Assembly: GCA_977006965.1 (NCBI GenBank)
Contig: OZ345352.1
Coordinates: forward strand, 1,922,001 to 1,986,000
Direction: 5' to 3'
From: Phymatolithon calcareum
Lineage: Eukaryota > Rhodophyta > Florideophyceae > Hapalidiales
Length of the DNA stretch: 64,000 bases
Part shown: positions 50,681-61,320 of the stretch, in pieces
Layout of the letters: every line of letters starts with the position of its first letter
How positions within the stretch are numbered: position 1 is the first letter of the stretch
Notes under the pieces: generated by a model
The model's database searches: none
The model's input: the letters and a program-made list of their open reading frames with translations, nothing else
Told to the model about the DNA's origin: nothing
Translations under genes and position numbers: made by a program

Positions 50681-53089
50681 GAATCATTGATTGGAATTTT
50701 TGAAGAGGCAGTACTCTTTTGAGGTTTCCCAACAAAACCGATTGGTGTCAAGAAAATTTTAATTTTGAAAAACATCTCCATTGCAATGGCGATTCGTCCA
50801 CAAGCAAGTAGACAAAGTAACCAATGAGAAACATTTTCACTTATTTTCTTGTCCCTTTCATACGCTGATGATTTCAGTGGGAAAATTCTTCCCTCTGAAA
50901 TCAGCAGCGTCTAGTGCAGAACTGTCGGAAAGCGGAAAGGAACAGTTCAGAACAAAAATAGATCTTATTACCTTTCGCGTGCTTAGCTTTTAGAACCCTT
51001 CGAAGGTCTATGTGCTGTTTATGTATGCGGTCGCTCACAGCTAATTATGTTGATCTATAGCGACAATGGTGAGCGTGCATGGCGCGACACTTGCACTGTC
51101 CACTTCCCTCCGTGTGCGCCCAATGGAGCACTGAGCCCACAAAGACTGTTTGATACTTCTTCAGACTCCCTTCTTCACAATGCTGTGCCCAAGTGCTGTG
51201 GCGTTTGTGACAGTCCAAGTGTGGTCGTCGGCGCTGGAGAATGAAGTAGCACCGGTTCAGAGCCCACCAGAGTGTCTACGAATTTACTCCATCTTTTTGA
51301 GAATATACGACAGTGCGCCAGAAATAGAGTCCGCTGAGGCCTCTTGTTCCTTTTCTTCCCGAGAGCGCTTGTCCCAGACCCTCGAAGCTGCGACAAGGAC
51401 AAACCAGCAACCTCCACTAGCGACGCCGATCGTAATTCTTAAGTTTCTTCAAAGAGTACCATGCGCCCCAACTTTAGGAAAGCCTGCATCTTACTATCAC
51501 TTGAATTAAAACGTGACGCTTGTCAAATCCTCTTCCTTTGGGATTCGTGCTTCAGGGCGAGCCAACAAATTGGTGAACAGCAGCTCAAGGAAATGTGCGC
51601 TTCGAATTCCAAAAGGCGCTTTGGGAAGTTCATGGTGATTTGACGTGGCGCGTTGTCAAGGATGTCCACATGACTGAGTGGAAGCTAGCACTGATTCTAC
51701 CGCCGTGCCAATCAGATGTAATGAGAGAATGGCTTGGGCGCAGTGCAGGCCATTTTAGTTGTAGTTTAATGCCCTAATGCATCGTTTCCCAGATGCCGGC
51801 CAGGAGCATCTTTGATTCCCCCTCGATCTTGAGTGAGGTACACTACATACAGCTCAGAAATCCTGCACTAAAAGAAGGAAGAAAAATGTGCAGAAAATAA
51901 AGCCGCGGGTGCATTAATCTCGTTCAGAAAGTCCCTAACATCTTCTGCCACAATACCGTGTTGTGAATGTCTCCGTCTTGCAAAGCCCCTGGTTCAATTC
52001 TAAGTTGAGTAGTCTATCAGAAAGGGTCTCACAGATTTTGACTCGTGAAACTTCCACTTTACTGCTGTAGAGGCGCTACAATAGTATCGATAGTATGAAT
52101 AAAGAAAATCTCATCTAGCGTAAACGGCAAACCCGGTTTGGCAGTAATAACAGAGGGATTTGGGATTTAATAGGGAAACTAAATAGACCTGGAAGATGAA
52201 GATAGGAGAACAGACTTTGGCCCAGTCGTTTTGAATCTGGTACAGGGTGAATTGAGGACAGAGGGTGTTATCAACACAACTGTTGAGTGTACCCGAAAAG
52301 CGCTGTACCTAGCAGTGCTTAGTGCAAAGATGCCCACTGCGCTCGAGCTGTGCTGTAGTGAACGAGGATTGTTTCTGCGCTATTATATTTTCTACTTGTC
52401 AACGCGCTTGGAAAATCTCCGTGTTAGGGAGCAGAGCTGATCGGCTTCGTTTGACGGGAAGCACAGTCCAGCAACTAAGATAGCGTCATTGCCATTGTAC
52501 ATTGATTCGCCAAACGGAGAAAATGACTCCAGTTGTACTTCGAAGTGAATGGCCAGTATTGTCCGCATTTCATATTCCGTAATAACTCGAATAATAGAGG
52601 TGGCGTGGCGAGCAATCTTTAGGGCAGAGCGTCCATATTTTAGAAAACTTGGACGTGGTCTGGATCGCCTGCGGAACGAAATGGCAGCAGAGATGATTTC
52701 AGTGATGCATTGCAGCCTGGGGCAGCACATGCTAATCTCAGATCACAGTGTACTGAATTGCATGTGCTTTGATTGCACATGAGCAATGACGCCGACACTG
52801 TTCAACGGCCGCCCAGTCTTGCTGCGCAAAAGGACGGCTTATGGGCCCCGCGTGCGTAATCTGTTTGCATGTTGTTGATCAGAACTGTAAATTGTCTGCA
52901 CGAATGTACAGTCGAAGATCAAAAGTTCAAGCGCTGTAACTACTCCGTGAATACAGTCCTGTACCGCGCGGGATTCTCGTATTTTCTGACCATCAAGGGC
53001 TGGGATGTTGGTCATCAGGTCTCGTACGGCTAGCTGCAAGAGAAAATACGCCCGCATCACCTTCCCGAACGCGCCATCTTTCTGGTCAT
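50681..53089. other. Unassigned sequence
   Basis: No recognised gene, RNA or repeat. Frames up to about 119 codons are open on both strands without motifs. Confidence 0.3.
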
Positions 53090-53960
53090 TTAACCAGCAC
53101 CCCTTTGGAGAAAATCAATATTGGGTTCTTACTTCGGGATTACCACCGAGAGCAAGCTAGTTTTTTTTGCAACTGTTTAGTTTTTTATTTGAAAGCCCTC
53201 ATTGACACTCCTAAAACTGTACGGGAGCAGCTTTTCGTAACTTGTTCATTCTAATGTATCGCCTGGTCCCCAATACAGAGACTCTTCGTTCTCCATATTG
53301 TCAATTATGGTGACGCTGTAGAGTAGTATGGAGTCTAATGTCTTTTCCGTTCTTAACATTTCTCCAGAGTCCAGTTCGTACATTGTTAGGTTCATACGTA
53401 TGGTCTCCAGGTGGCGCTCTGCTGCCGTCCCGAGTGTATTCGATATTAGCGTCGTGCTCACTTCAGGGAACCTTCCGCTTGCGTATTTTATGGCCAGCTG
53501 TCGATGACTCACCTTGACAAACCTGAGGATGGCCGGGATCTCATCCTGTTTGTCGTACGGTATTTTCTTCTTTCTTCTTTCTTCGAGCCTCGTGCACTCT
53601 TTTGCGAACAGTATTCGTCAGAGTTGGCCTGGAGATTTCCCTTCCTGTATATGTTTGAAGGGGGCAGCGAACTGTTCTTTTTGCAGCATCGCGCCAATAT
53701 CGCGACTTATCGACTGTAGTTCTTTGACGTTTCGCTCTTCCCTTGGCTTGGATAGGATAGCCGACTTCCTTGTCTTTTGATCAAGCTAGTTGTGTTACAG
53801 CGTACACTAATCGCATCAAAAATGTGAAAGGCACTCATTTTAAGAGAGCTTGATAGCAGAGAAATACGAATCAACGACGTTTTGAGGAGCCAATGGACTT
53901 TACTCAAGATGAGGCTTTGGGAGCTTCAAACAAAAGCATCATATATCTATCTTTCTTGTC
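53090..53960 (-). pseudogene. Second copy of the 10-13 kb LINE-like repeat
   Basis: Left part (53090-53162) matches 10300-10380 (gcacccctttggagaaaatca). Right part (53782-53960) matches 10378-10482 joined to 12871-12950 (gatgaggctttgggagct). It lacks the hAT element, showing gccaatgg at 53890-53897, but holds a LINE at 53163-53781. No usable reading frame remains. Confidence 0.65.
53163..53781 (-). mobile_element. 5'-truncated LINE, 619 bp
   Basis: The 10-bp duplication caagctagtt flanks it (53153-53162 and 53782-53791). The coding remnant on the minus strand is in two frames: a basic segment (about 53515-53760), then 53246-53512 with S-H-R-Q-L-A-I-K-Y-A-S-G-R-F-P-E-V-S-T. The 3' UTR has gaaagccctc/gggagcagctttt pairing before an A/T-rich end. 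The paralogous site at about 10378 is empty. Confidence 0.8.
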
Positions 53961-54551
53961 CGCTTTGCTTCCTGCAACTCTAGAAATTTAGTTAGAGGCA
54001 CCACGTGGTCCAATTCCGTTTCTGCATTTCGCCATGCCCCTTGTCAACCGGCTGAGGGGGTAGACATCGGCTTTCTCTTGCAGCTGATTGCTTCTATGTC
54101 ATCCCTATCGGTTGAATATCATGCCCTCGGGCTCATGTCATCCCTCGCAGCCGGTGCACAACCCCCACATGTCCTACGGCATGTATATCAATCAGTTTTA
54201 CTCTGCAGCACATCGGCACAAGTGCCGCAAGAAGCGGCTCAATGCTTGCCCGGTTCTCATGTGGCACAATGCGCGACCGGGACTCATCTTCTGTTACAAT
54301 TATTTCATTTTTTTCTGTCAGAACTGTCGTTCTTATTGCTTATCAGCGGACCGCGAGCAGTGAATTGGGCGCAACTGGTACCGTGTTGCGAATCTATCGA
54401 TTGCAAAATGTAACACGCGATCCATCTATATTTGCGAAACCGCCCTTCACTTTGGCCAGTTTGCATCACGCCGCACAGCTAAACTGCCATCTCTCGCTCT
54501 TGGGGAAACAATGACATTCAAGCGGACTCAAACATCGAAATTATAGCATGA
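53961..54551. other. Unassigned sequence
   Basis: Plus-strand frames of 111 and 91 codons (54078-54413 and 54088-54363) overlap in different frames. Neither shows a known motif. Confidence 0.3.
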
Positions 54552-54632
54552 AGGGGGGTCGGAAATTGTAGGTTTTTATTTTAGAAGCCCTCAACGCCGT
54601 CGCACGCCGACACCAGAGCAGCTTCGCATTGC
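54552..54632 (-). mobile_element. Older C-tailed LINE 3' end, target of the next LINE
   Basis: ggggggtcggaaattgtagg, tttttatttta, then gaagccctcaacgcc...gagcagcttc matches the minus-strand 3' end of the LINE at 40423. It is interrupted by the full-length LINE at 54633, and the homology may continue briefly after 59660. Confidence 0.75.
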
Positions 54633-54777
54633 ATTATTGCGCTAGGACGGAGAGACTGAAGTTTTTTTCGCGGACCGATCGGGTCTAGCCAACAGTCGCG
54701 CCACTAACGCAGCGGATTCGAGTGATCGTCAAGGGGAAAACCCCAGGAGGGTTCTACCCTCACAAGCGCAAAACGCC

Positions 54778-56426
54778 ATGGCGTCAGAAAGTGGTATGGC
54801 GGCCACGGATGACCATGGAGGTCGAGATCTTCCATGGGTGACACAGGAGAATCGCAGATCGAGACGCCGGGCGAGTCGAAACTCGACGGCGGAGATTGAA
54901 AATACTCAAAATAATAACCAAAATTTGAGTTATGAGAATTCTCAAGAGCGGACCGCCGGTCCGCAGACACGAGCTCTTGCTACCGGCAAAAAGAAAGGAG
55001 CAGGAGCTAAGGCAGGAGAAGCTGAAGATATCGGGGACGTTCCACGAGATGGAAATCAGCCAGCCACCGTGAAAGACAATCCAACTAGGCAAATGTTTCC
55101 CTCGATTAGGACCATGGTCACTTGCTTTGGGTGTGAACAGAGGGGAACATTGAGCATGACGGGAGGGTACGGCACGGTTCCTCTGATGCTTAAATGCGGC
55201 AAATGCCCATCGAGGAAGAACGGAAAAGACGTTTCGTCGTTTGTTGACAAGATGGCCGCGGCCATTCAAGGCGGAGCAAATAGCGCCAGCACGAGAAGAG
55301 TCCCTGTGACCCCTAGGGAGGCGGCAGGATCCCAGCTAGAGCCTACCGTAATGGAGCCATTGAGGCCGCAGATAAATTCTAGAGATTACGACTCTCTTTC
55401 AAAGAGGTTGGAAGAGCTTGAAAGGAAACACATGGACACCGTAAATCGGGTGACCATACTCGAAGCAGAAGTGGCTACCCTCAAAGAAGAAAACAGGAGT
55501 TTGAAGGAACGCAGTCAGCCAGAGATGACAGCCGATGCGAATGCGGGACCGACACGGGACAACCCATCTGAAGAAGAATTTCCCAGTTTAACGGACGCCA
55601 CAGAGCAGGCTATTGTAGGCCGACGTACCTGAAGGCTGCACGAGGAGCAGAGAGTAATCCTAAGGTCTCCGATGAAGATAGACCGAAATTGGTTGCATTC
55701 ACTGAACGAATGGAGCCAATGATGAGAACCCAGAAGAGCCCGTTGGTGGAACCTCTGTACTTTAAGAACCTCCCGAAAACAGACCGGGCGTACATTGAGG
55801 AAGCTGTGCGGGAACTGCTAGCAAATAGGCGCCTCTTGCACGTCTCCTTCATTGGAAACTCAGTAATGGAGCTCCTGGTTGAGAAAGTGGATTCAACGCA
55901 CATCATCAGTCTCTGTCGCTCAGGGAACATGATTCACATGCGACGGTTCAGCGCATTTGAGAACGCGCTGAGCACACGCAACACAGTAAACGCTCACGAA
56001 GCCCAGAAAAGAAACATGGGGAAGGTACGGGGAAGAGCGAGGTACTGTGCGGCAAAGGCAGACAATATTGTTGCGCGAGATTGGTACCAAGGAATGGCGA
56101 AAGCTGCCAACAGAAGATTCTTCGACCTTTGTGTGGAGAGCGCAGTGACCGCAGAGAGGCGAAACCTGGTGTCACCAGATTTTCGTCCGGAACAGTGCAA
56201 TGCGACAGGGAACACAGATACTACTGACAGAGAGACGGATGATGTCCCACCTGGCTTACAAACAGAAGTTAATCCAGGAGCAGCTGAAATCGCCATCCCA
56301 GAAGCGGCCGAAATAGCTGCGCAAGGGGCAGTAGAAGACTCGAACCACAATTCCGAAGTTCCAAATGATACGACATCAGACGCTCTTGCGGGTCCCCAAG
56401 AGACAACCATGAAGAATGCTATTTAA
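54778..56426 (+). pseudogene. LINE ORF1 with one frameshift
   Basis: The first part (54778-55632, 284 codons) has a disordered, N/Q-rich start and the zinc ribbon C116-F-G-C119 and C140-G-K-C143, again with 20 residues between pairs. A coiled coil follows (about 200-245, L-S-K-R-L-E-E-L-E-R-K then L-E-A-E-V-A-T-L). The frame changes near 55605-55622. The second part continues to 56426 with V-E-P-L-Y-F-K-N-L and L-H-V-S-F-I-G-N-S-V-M-E-L-L-V, the same C-terminal domain as ORF1 at 43547-45721. An RNA-binding chaperone role is inferred by analogy. The tail is rich in A, E, N and T. It overlaps ORF2 by 11 bases. Confidence 0.85.
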
Positions 56427-59415
56427 GAAGAGGTGGCGTCTGGCAACCTTAAATGTTGGCGGCTCCCCGGAAACCCCAACGTACCTAGAGAAAATGATGA
56501 GAAACCATGGAATCGACATGGTGGCAATAACAGAAACACATTTGAGACCAGAAGGGAAAATTCGGGCTGATTTCTTCTTCTTCAATGCAGTGCGCCCGCC
56601 TCCTCAGACTGGTCGAAACTCTGGAGGTGTCTCTCTTTTCTTCCGCAACCTTTGTGGAAGCCGACTGATCTTCAAGCACGCGGAAACAAATTTCCAATTG
56701 ATTATCGCGCAAGTGGGAGATACGAAAGTTGGAGCTGTCTATATATCGCCGGCAGCAACCAGATCTGAAACTGACAAATTCCTCACCATGGTGAATACAT
56801 ATGCACGAGGCAAGGCAATTGTGTGCGGTGATTGGAACGCTCGCCACCTCAGATGGGACCTATGCTCAAATAGGAGGGGCAACCAAATTGTTCGTTGGGC
56901 AGCAGCTAAGAACTGGGATGTTAAAACCTGGACAGGTTTCAGTTTCCGCACAAAGCGCTATAAGAGCAACATCGACTTTTTCGTAAGCAAAAGCATTACA
57001 CCGACAGCGGTCAGTTCACGAACAGATGTATGGACTGGTAATACGCAACACCGACCAGTAACAACCTGTTTCCCGACTCGACAAGAGCATAGAAGGGTCC
57101 AAAAGCCTCGAATATCTGTGAAGCTATGGAGGGATGACAGAATGCAAGAGCATGTTCGGGAAATATACGGAAAGACCATTCCAGGAATCGTCGAGGATTT
57201 GAAACGGTGTAGTTCCCGTGAACAACTAGACCGACTATACGACAGAAGTGTCGAAACGCTATGTGAACCATGGAGACAGAAGAAAACAACCCCGCTGCGC
57301 TACAAACCGTTTTGGAACACAACTCTTGAACGGATGTCTAAACGTCGCAAGAAACTAGACAAGAAAGCTCGTGAACAGGATTCAGAGGAGGCTTGGCAGC
57401 GATATGAGGAATGCCGTAAAGAGATACGGAAGTTGGTGAACAAAAAAAAGCGGCAGCAGTATCAAGAATACCTAGATGATGTAGAAGAAAAGGATGGGTC
57501 CAAGCCGATTGAGCAAATCGCTAGAATGCAGAAGATGAGGACAAGAAGAACGTCAAGGAACAAGATGACTGGCCGTCCATTGCACAAAACACTGTTCACT
57601 GCTCACGTGTCCCAGACATGCCGAGATGAAGGAGGATGGCGACAAAGATCCTCCTATTTCCGTTGCCCTTCGCATATGCGCGTCCTTATCAGAAACGCAC
57701 TCCTCAAAGCTCCGACCAAGAAGGCCCCAGGGCTGGATGAGGTGAAGACCGAAATGATGAAATCTGACCTGGATAGAAGTGCAGACCTCGTCTTTGAGCT
57801 GTGGACCGCCTGCGGAAGATGTGGAGTTCTCCCGACAGCGTGGCTAAAAGCTCTCTTAGTCCCGCTGCACAAGAAAGGAGCCCATGATGATCCAAAAAAT
57901 TTCCGACCAATATCTTTACTGAGTCAAGTCTGAAAGATTATTGAGTCAGCACTGGATATTATGCTCCGCCGAAGATACAAGAACCACAGAATCCAACTGG
58001 GATTCCAAAAAGGAAAGAGCACGGAGCTAGCAATCTTAAGGGCTCTGGAACTACAGAACCGAGGGCAGGGATGCATTGCAGTATTGGACTTGACGGCAGC
58101 GTACGACACAGTCCCACGAAAGTACTTGCAAGAGCGAATGAGAGTTGTTCTACCACAAGACCTATGCGAGATGATCGAGGCTTTCTTGACACCGTCCTGG
58201 GTATCAACGATTGGCGATCCCCAGTAAAAGTGGTTTCTAATCGACAGGGGAGTACCTCAGGGATCCCCGCTGAGCCCAAGTTTGTATAATCCATTCATGG
58301 ACGAATTCGCAGAAAGAATAAGCCAAGTTCCAAGGGATGTTGCCGACGTGGCAGCAGTTCTTTTCGCGGACGACGTGCTCCTAACGGCAAAATCACCAGT
58401 CGGACTACAGAGACTGTTAAATATTTCTTCGCAATGGGCAAGAGATAGACAAATGAGGTGGAACACGAAAGCCGGGAAGAGCGAAGTTCTTCTCTCCGAA
58501 GGCACAAGATCACCCACATTCAAGCTTTCCGGGAAAACGCTGACAAAAGTCAAAGAAGTCCCATACCTTGGCATATCACTCAGCAGTGAGGGAATTACCG
58601 ACAAGAAAATGCTTGAACGCATCCGACAGGCCAAGATAGCAGTGTATCAGCTGAGATCCCTTGGTGTAACAGCCCGGGGACTCAGCCCCTTAAAAGCAAT
58701 CAAGATGTACAAGGCCTTGATACAGCCAAGATGGGAATATGCCATGCACCTGACGCCATGGACGACAAGAGTTCAAACAGCTATTGCAGACGTGGAGAAG
58801 ACTTTTTTTGGACAAGTATTTGGTCCAATCGCAAAAAATCGAACCGCGAGACTTCGTCTTCTCTGTCGCATACATAATGCGGAAGACAGAAGATTAGTTC
58901 TAGCGTTACGAATGCTTGAACGAGCCAGAACAAGGAAAATGGGCTTGCTCGCAGTCCCAAGAGAGGAAAGAGACGTTGAGGAATTGCAATGGGTGTGTCG
59001 TGACATATCATCAATGTTACATCACGACCTATTCGAGACGGCACTAACCTATCTCAAGCAGCGAGTTTCAGCAAAATCGTTGAGGGACCTGCTCTTTAAA
59101 GACGAAGGAGAAGGCTTGGAGGCGAGCAGAAAGAGGAATATTCTTTATGATATTCCCGGGTCTACTCCCGCCATCATCAGACTACCGAAAGCACGTCACC
59201 GCCAATTGGCGATTAAAAGGGCATTCGAACGTTTTCCCCCATTGAGTACCACACTTCTGGAAGACAAATTCGGTGAAATCGTACCAACTCTCATGAACAA
59301 GCTCGAAGTGTACCTTCAAAGATATCGACTAACAGAAGAGGAGACTAGTGAGACTGAAAAGGCACTTGACAAAATACTATTCCTCACAATCGTCTTTTAT
59401 GACGACATGGAATAG
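56416..59415 (+). pseudogene. LINE ORF2 (endonuclease-RT), two stop codons
   Basis: A single frame of 999 codons is broken by TGA at 57931-57933 and TAA at 58225-58227. The endonuclease has L-N-V-G-G-S-P-E, I-T-E-T-H, C-G-D-W-N-A-R-H and N-I-D-F-F-V. The RT has A-P-G-L-D-E-V, P-I-S-L-L-S-Q-V just before the first stop, L-D-L-T-A-A-Y-D-T-V-P-R, G-V-P-Q-G-S-P-L-S-P and L-F-A-D-D-V. The thumb has R-W-E-Y-A-M-H-L-T-P-W-T. The C-terminus is R-H-R-Q-L-A-I-K-R-A-F-E-R-F-P-P-L-S-T. The TGA sits where the intact relative has Arg, consistent with a CGA-to-TGA transition. Otherwise colinear with the ORF2 at 40539-43640. Confidence 0.92.
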
Positions 59416-59659
59416 ACCAAATAGAACGGCGACGCTGAGATTCCTACGAACAGGACAAGTGGACTCTAAGCTTTTCCCTCCACCTTCTCTGGAGGAGGGT
59501 TTTTGCAGCTAGGGCTACGACGATAGCAACGAGCTTTTGAGGGCTTTAACGGAGCTACCAAGGTAGTAGCATCTGAAACGCATCTCCCTTACAGTCTTAT
59601 GAGTGTTTCTGAGGGCGTTTAATAAATTCAAAATTAAAAACTTAAAAGCTTCGCATTGC

Positions 59660-59954
59660 GCTGTAAACCTTCCCGGGAAGACTACATTCATTCATTCATT
59701 TTGACTTTTCCCCTAATAGGTGTAGCAGCGATTCGAGGGTCTAAGTTTTTTCCACTCTACTCTATTGTTAGCGAGCTGGACTGCCGTTCGGATGTCTAGT
59801 TGCAGAGACTCATCGTGATGTCGGGAAGACTACAGCATATCGCCTCCATTATCACACCATCATCTCATCTTGCATCTCACTATTATAGCACGTACACTTG
59901 ATTCGTACGATCAGCTCTCGCTTGCCCATGTGGAGCGCTAGCACTGGTTGTCCA
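59660..59954. other. Spacer with (CATT)n repeat
   Basis: Between the two facing LINEs lies about 300 bases of non-coding DNA with (cattcattcattcatt) near 59688. Confidence 0.5.
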
Positions 59955-59967
59955 CTTCCAAGGAATT

Positions 59968-61307
59968 TTTTTTGAATTTGGAATTTATTAAACGCCCTCA
60001 GTAACACTCATGAGACTCCAAGGGAGATGCGTTTCAGCAGCTACGCTGTAGCTTCGATCATATATTCAAATACTTGTAACCCGGGTTAACGTCGTAGCCC
60101 TAGCTGCAAAAACCCTCTGCTGTGAAAGGGCGGAGCGAAAAGCTTGGGGTCCACTGATCAGATTTCCTCAAGGCGCCTTATCTATTCTATGTCGTCGTAA
60201 AAGACGATAGTGAAGAAGAGTAGCTTGTCTAGAGCTTTTGCAGTGATATCAATCTCCTCTTTGGTCAGTTGATATCTTCCGAGGTATTCTTCCAGGTTGT
60301 TCATTAGGATTGGTACAGTATCACCGAACTTGTCTGTGAGAAGTGATGTGCTCATTGGGGGAAACCGACCGAATGCCCACTTTCCCGCAAATTGGCGGTG
60401 CCGTGTTTTCGGGAGTCTGATAATCGCCGGGGTGGACCCGGGCAGATCGTAGGGAATTTTTCTCTTTCTGTTGGACTCCGAGACGTCTCCTTCGTCTTTG
60501 AAGAGCAAGGTCCTCAACGATTTTGCTGAAACTCCCAGTTTGAGGAAAGTCAGTGCCGTCTCGAATAGATCGTACTGTAGCATTGCCGATATGTCTCGAC
60601 TAACCCATTGTAGTTCACTCACATCTCTTTCCTCGATTGGGACGGCCAGAAGGCTCCTTTTCTTTGATCTGGCTCGCTCCAGCATTTTGAGTGCTAGAAC
60701 GAGTCTCCTGTTTTCGGCGTTGTGAATTCGGCAAAGAAGGCGAAGTCTGACATAGCGGTTTTTCGATATTGGACCGAATACTTGTGCGAAAAATGTTTTC
60801 TCTACTTCTGCGATAGCTGTCTGGACTCTCGGCGTCCATGGCGTCAGGTGCATTGCATACTCCCATCTTGGTTGTATCAACGCCTTGTATGTCTTCACTG
60901 CTTTCAAGGGGCTGAGTGCTCGCAACGAGACACCCAGGGACCTCAGTTGATATACCGCGATCTTGGCGTGTCGGATGCGCTCAAGCATTTTTGTGTCGGT
61001 AACTCCCTCATTACTGAGTGAGATGCCAAGGGATGATACTTCTTTGACCTTTGCCAACGTTTTCCCTGCAAGCTTGAACATGGGTGATCTTGTGTCTTCC
61101 GAGAGAAGTACTTCGCTCTTCCCAGCTTTCGTGTTCCAAACCATCTGCCTGTCCCTTGCCCATTTCGATGCGATATTTAACAGTGCCTGTAGTCCCGCTG
61201 GTGTCTTTGCCGATAGAAGAACGTCGTCCGCAAAGAGGACTGCAGTTACATCTGCAACTTCTCGTGGCACTCGGCTTATTCTTTCCGCGAATTCGTCCAT
61301 GATAAGG
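59968..61307 (-). mobile_element. 5'-truncated LINE facing its full-length relative
   Basis: 1340 bp. The duplication cttccaagRaatt (59955-59967 and 61308-61320) has one mismatch, so it is somewhat older. The 3' UTR matches that of the LINE at 54633-59646, including the aaacgc/gcgttt stem and aataaat, followed by poly-A. The two lie tail to tail as an inverted repeat. Confidence 0.9.
60182..61300 (-). CDS. LINE ORF2 C-terminal fragment, open
   Basis: 372 codons without stops, starting at an internal Met just before the polymerase box (A-V-L-F-A-D-D-V-L-L, about 25-34). It continues through the thumb (R-W-E-Y-A-M-H-L-T-P-W-T) to the C-terminal R-H-R-Q-F-A-G-K-W-A-F-G-R-F-P-P-M-S-T. It is roughly 80% identical by eye to the ORF2 at 56416-59415, so the same family. 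Upstream catalytic motifs and the endonuclease are missing, so it cannot be functional despite being open. Confidence 0.88.
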   Translation of the reverse strand: MDEFAERISRVPREVADVTAVLFADDVLLSAKTPAGLQALLNIASKWARDRQMVWNTKAGKSEVLLSEDTRSPMFKLAGKTLAKVKEVSSLGISLSNEGVTDTKMLERIRHAKIAVYQLRSLGVSLRALSPLKAVKTYKALIQPRWEYAMHLTPWTPRVQTAIAEVEKTFFAQVFGPISKNRYVRLRLLCRIHNAENRRLVLALKMLERARSKKRSLLAVPIEERDVSELQWVSRDISAMLQYDLFETALTFLKLGVSAKSLRTLLFKDEGDVSESNRKRKIPYDLPGSTPAIIRLPKTRHRQFAGKWAFGRFPPMSTSLLTDKFGDTVPILMNNLEEYLGRYQLTKEEIDITAKALDKLLFFTIVFYDDIE

Positions 61308-61320
61308 CTTCCAAGAAATT

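Larger units (their letters stand above)
54633..59646 (+). mobile_element. Full-length two-ORF LINE, lightly mutated
   Basis: 5014 bp with a perfect 13-bp duplication agcttcgcattgc (54620-54632 and 59647-59659). The layout is the same as the LINE at 40.4-45.8 kb. The 3' UTR has an aaacgc/gcgttt stem (59576-59581 and 59615-59620) followed directly by aataaa and an A-rich end. ORF1 has one frameshift and ORF2 two stops, so it is recently dead. Confidence 0.93.
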
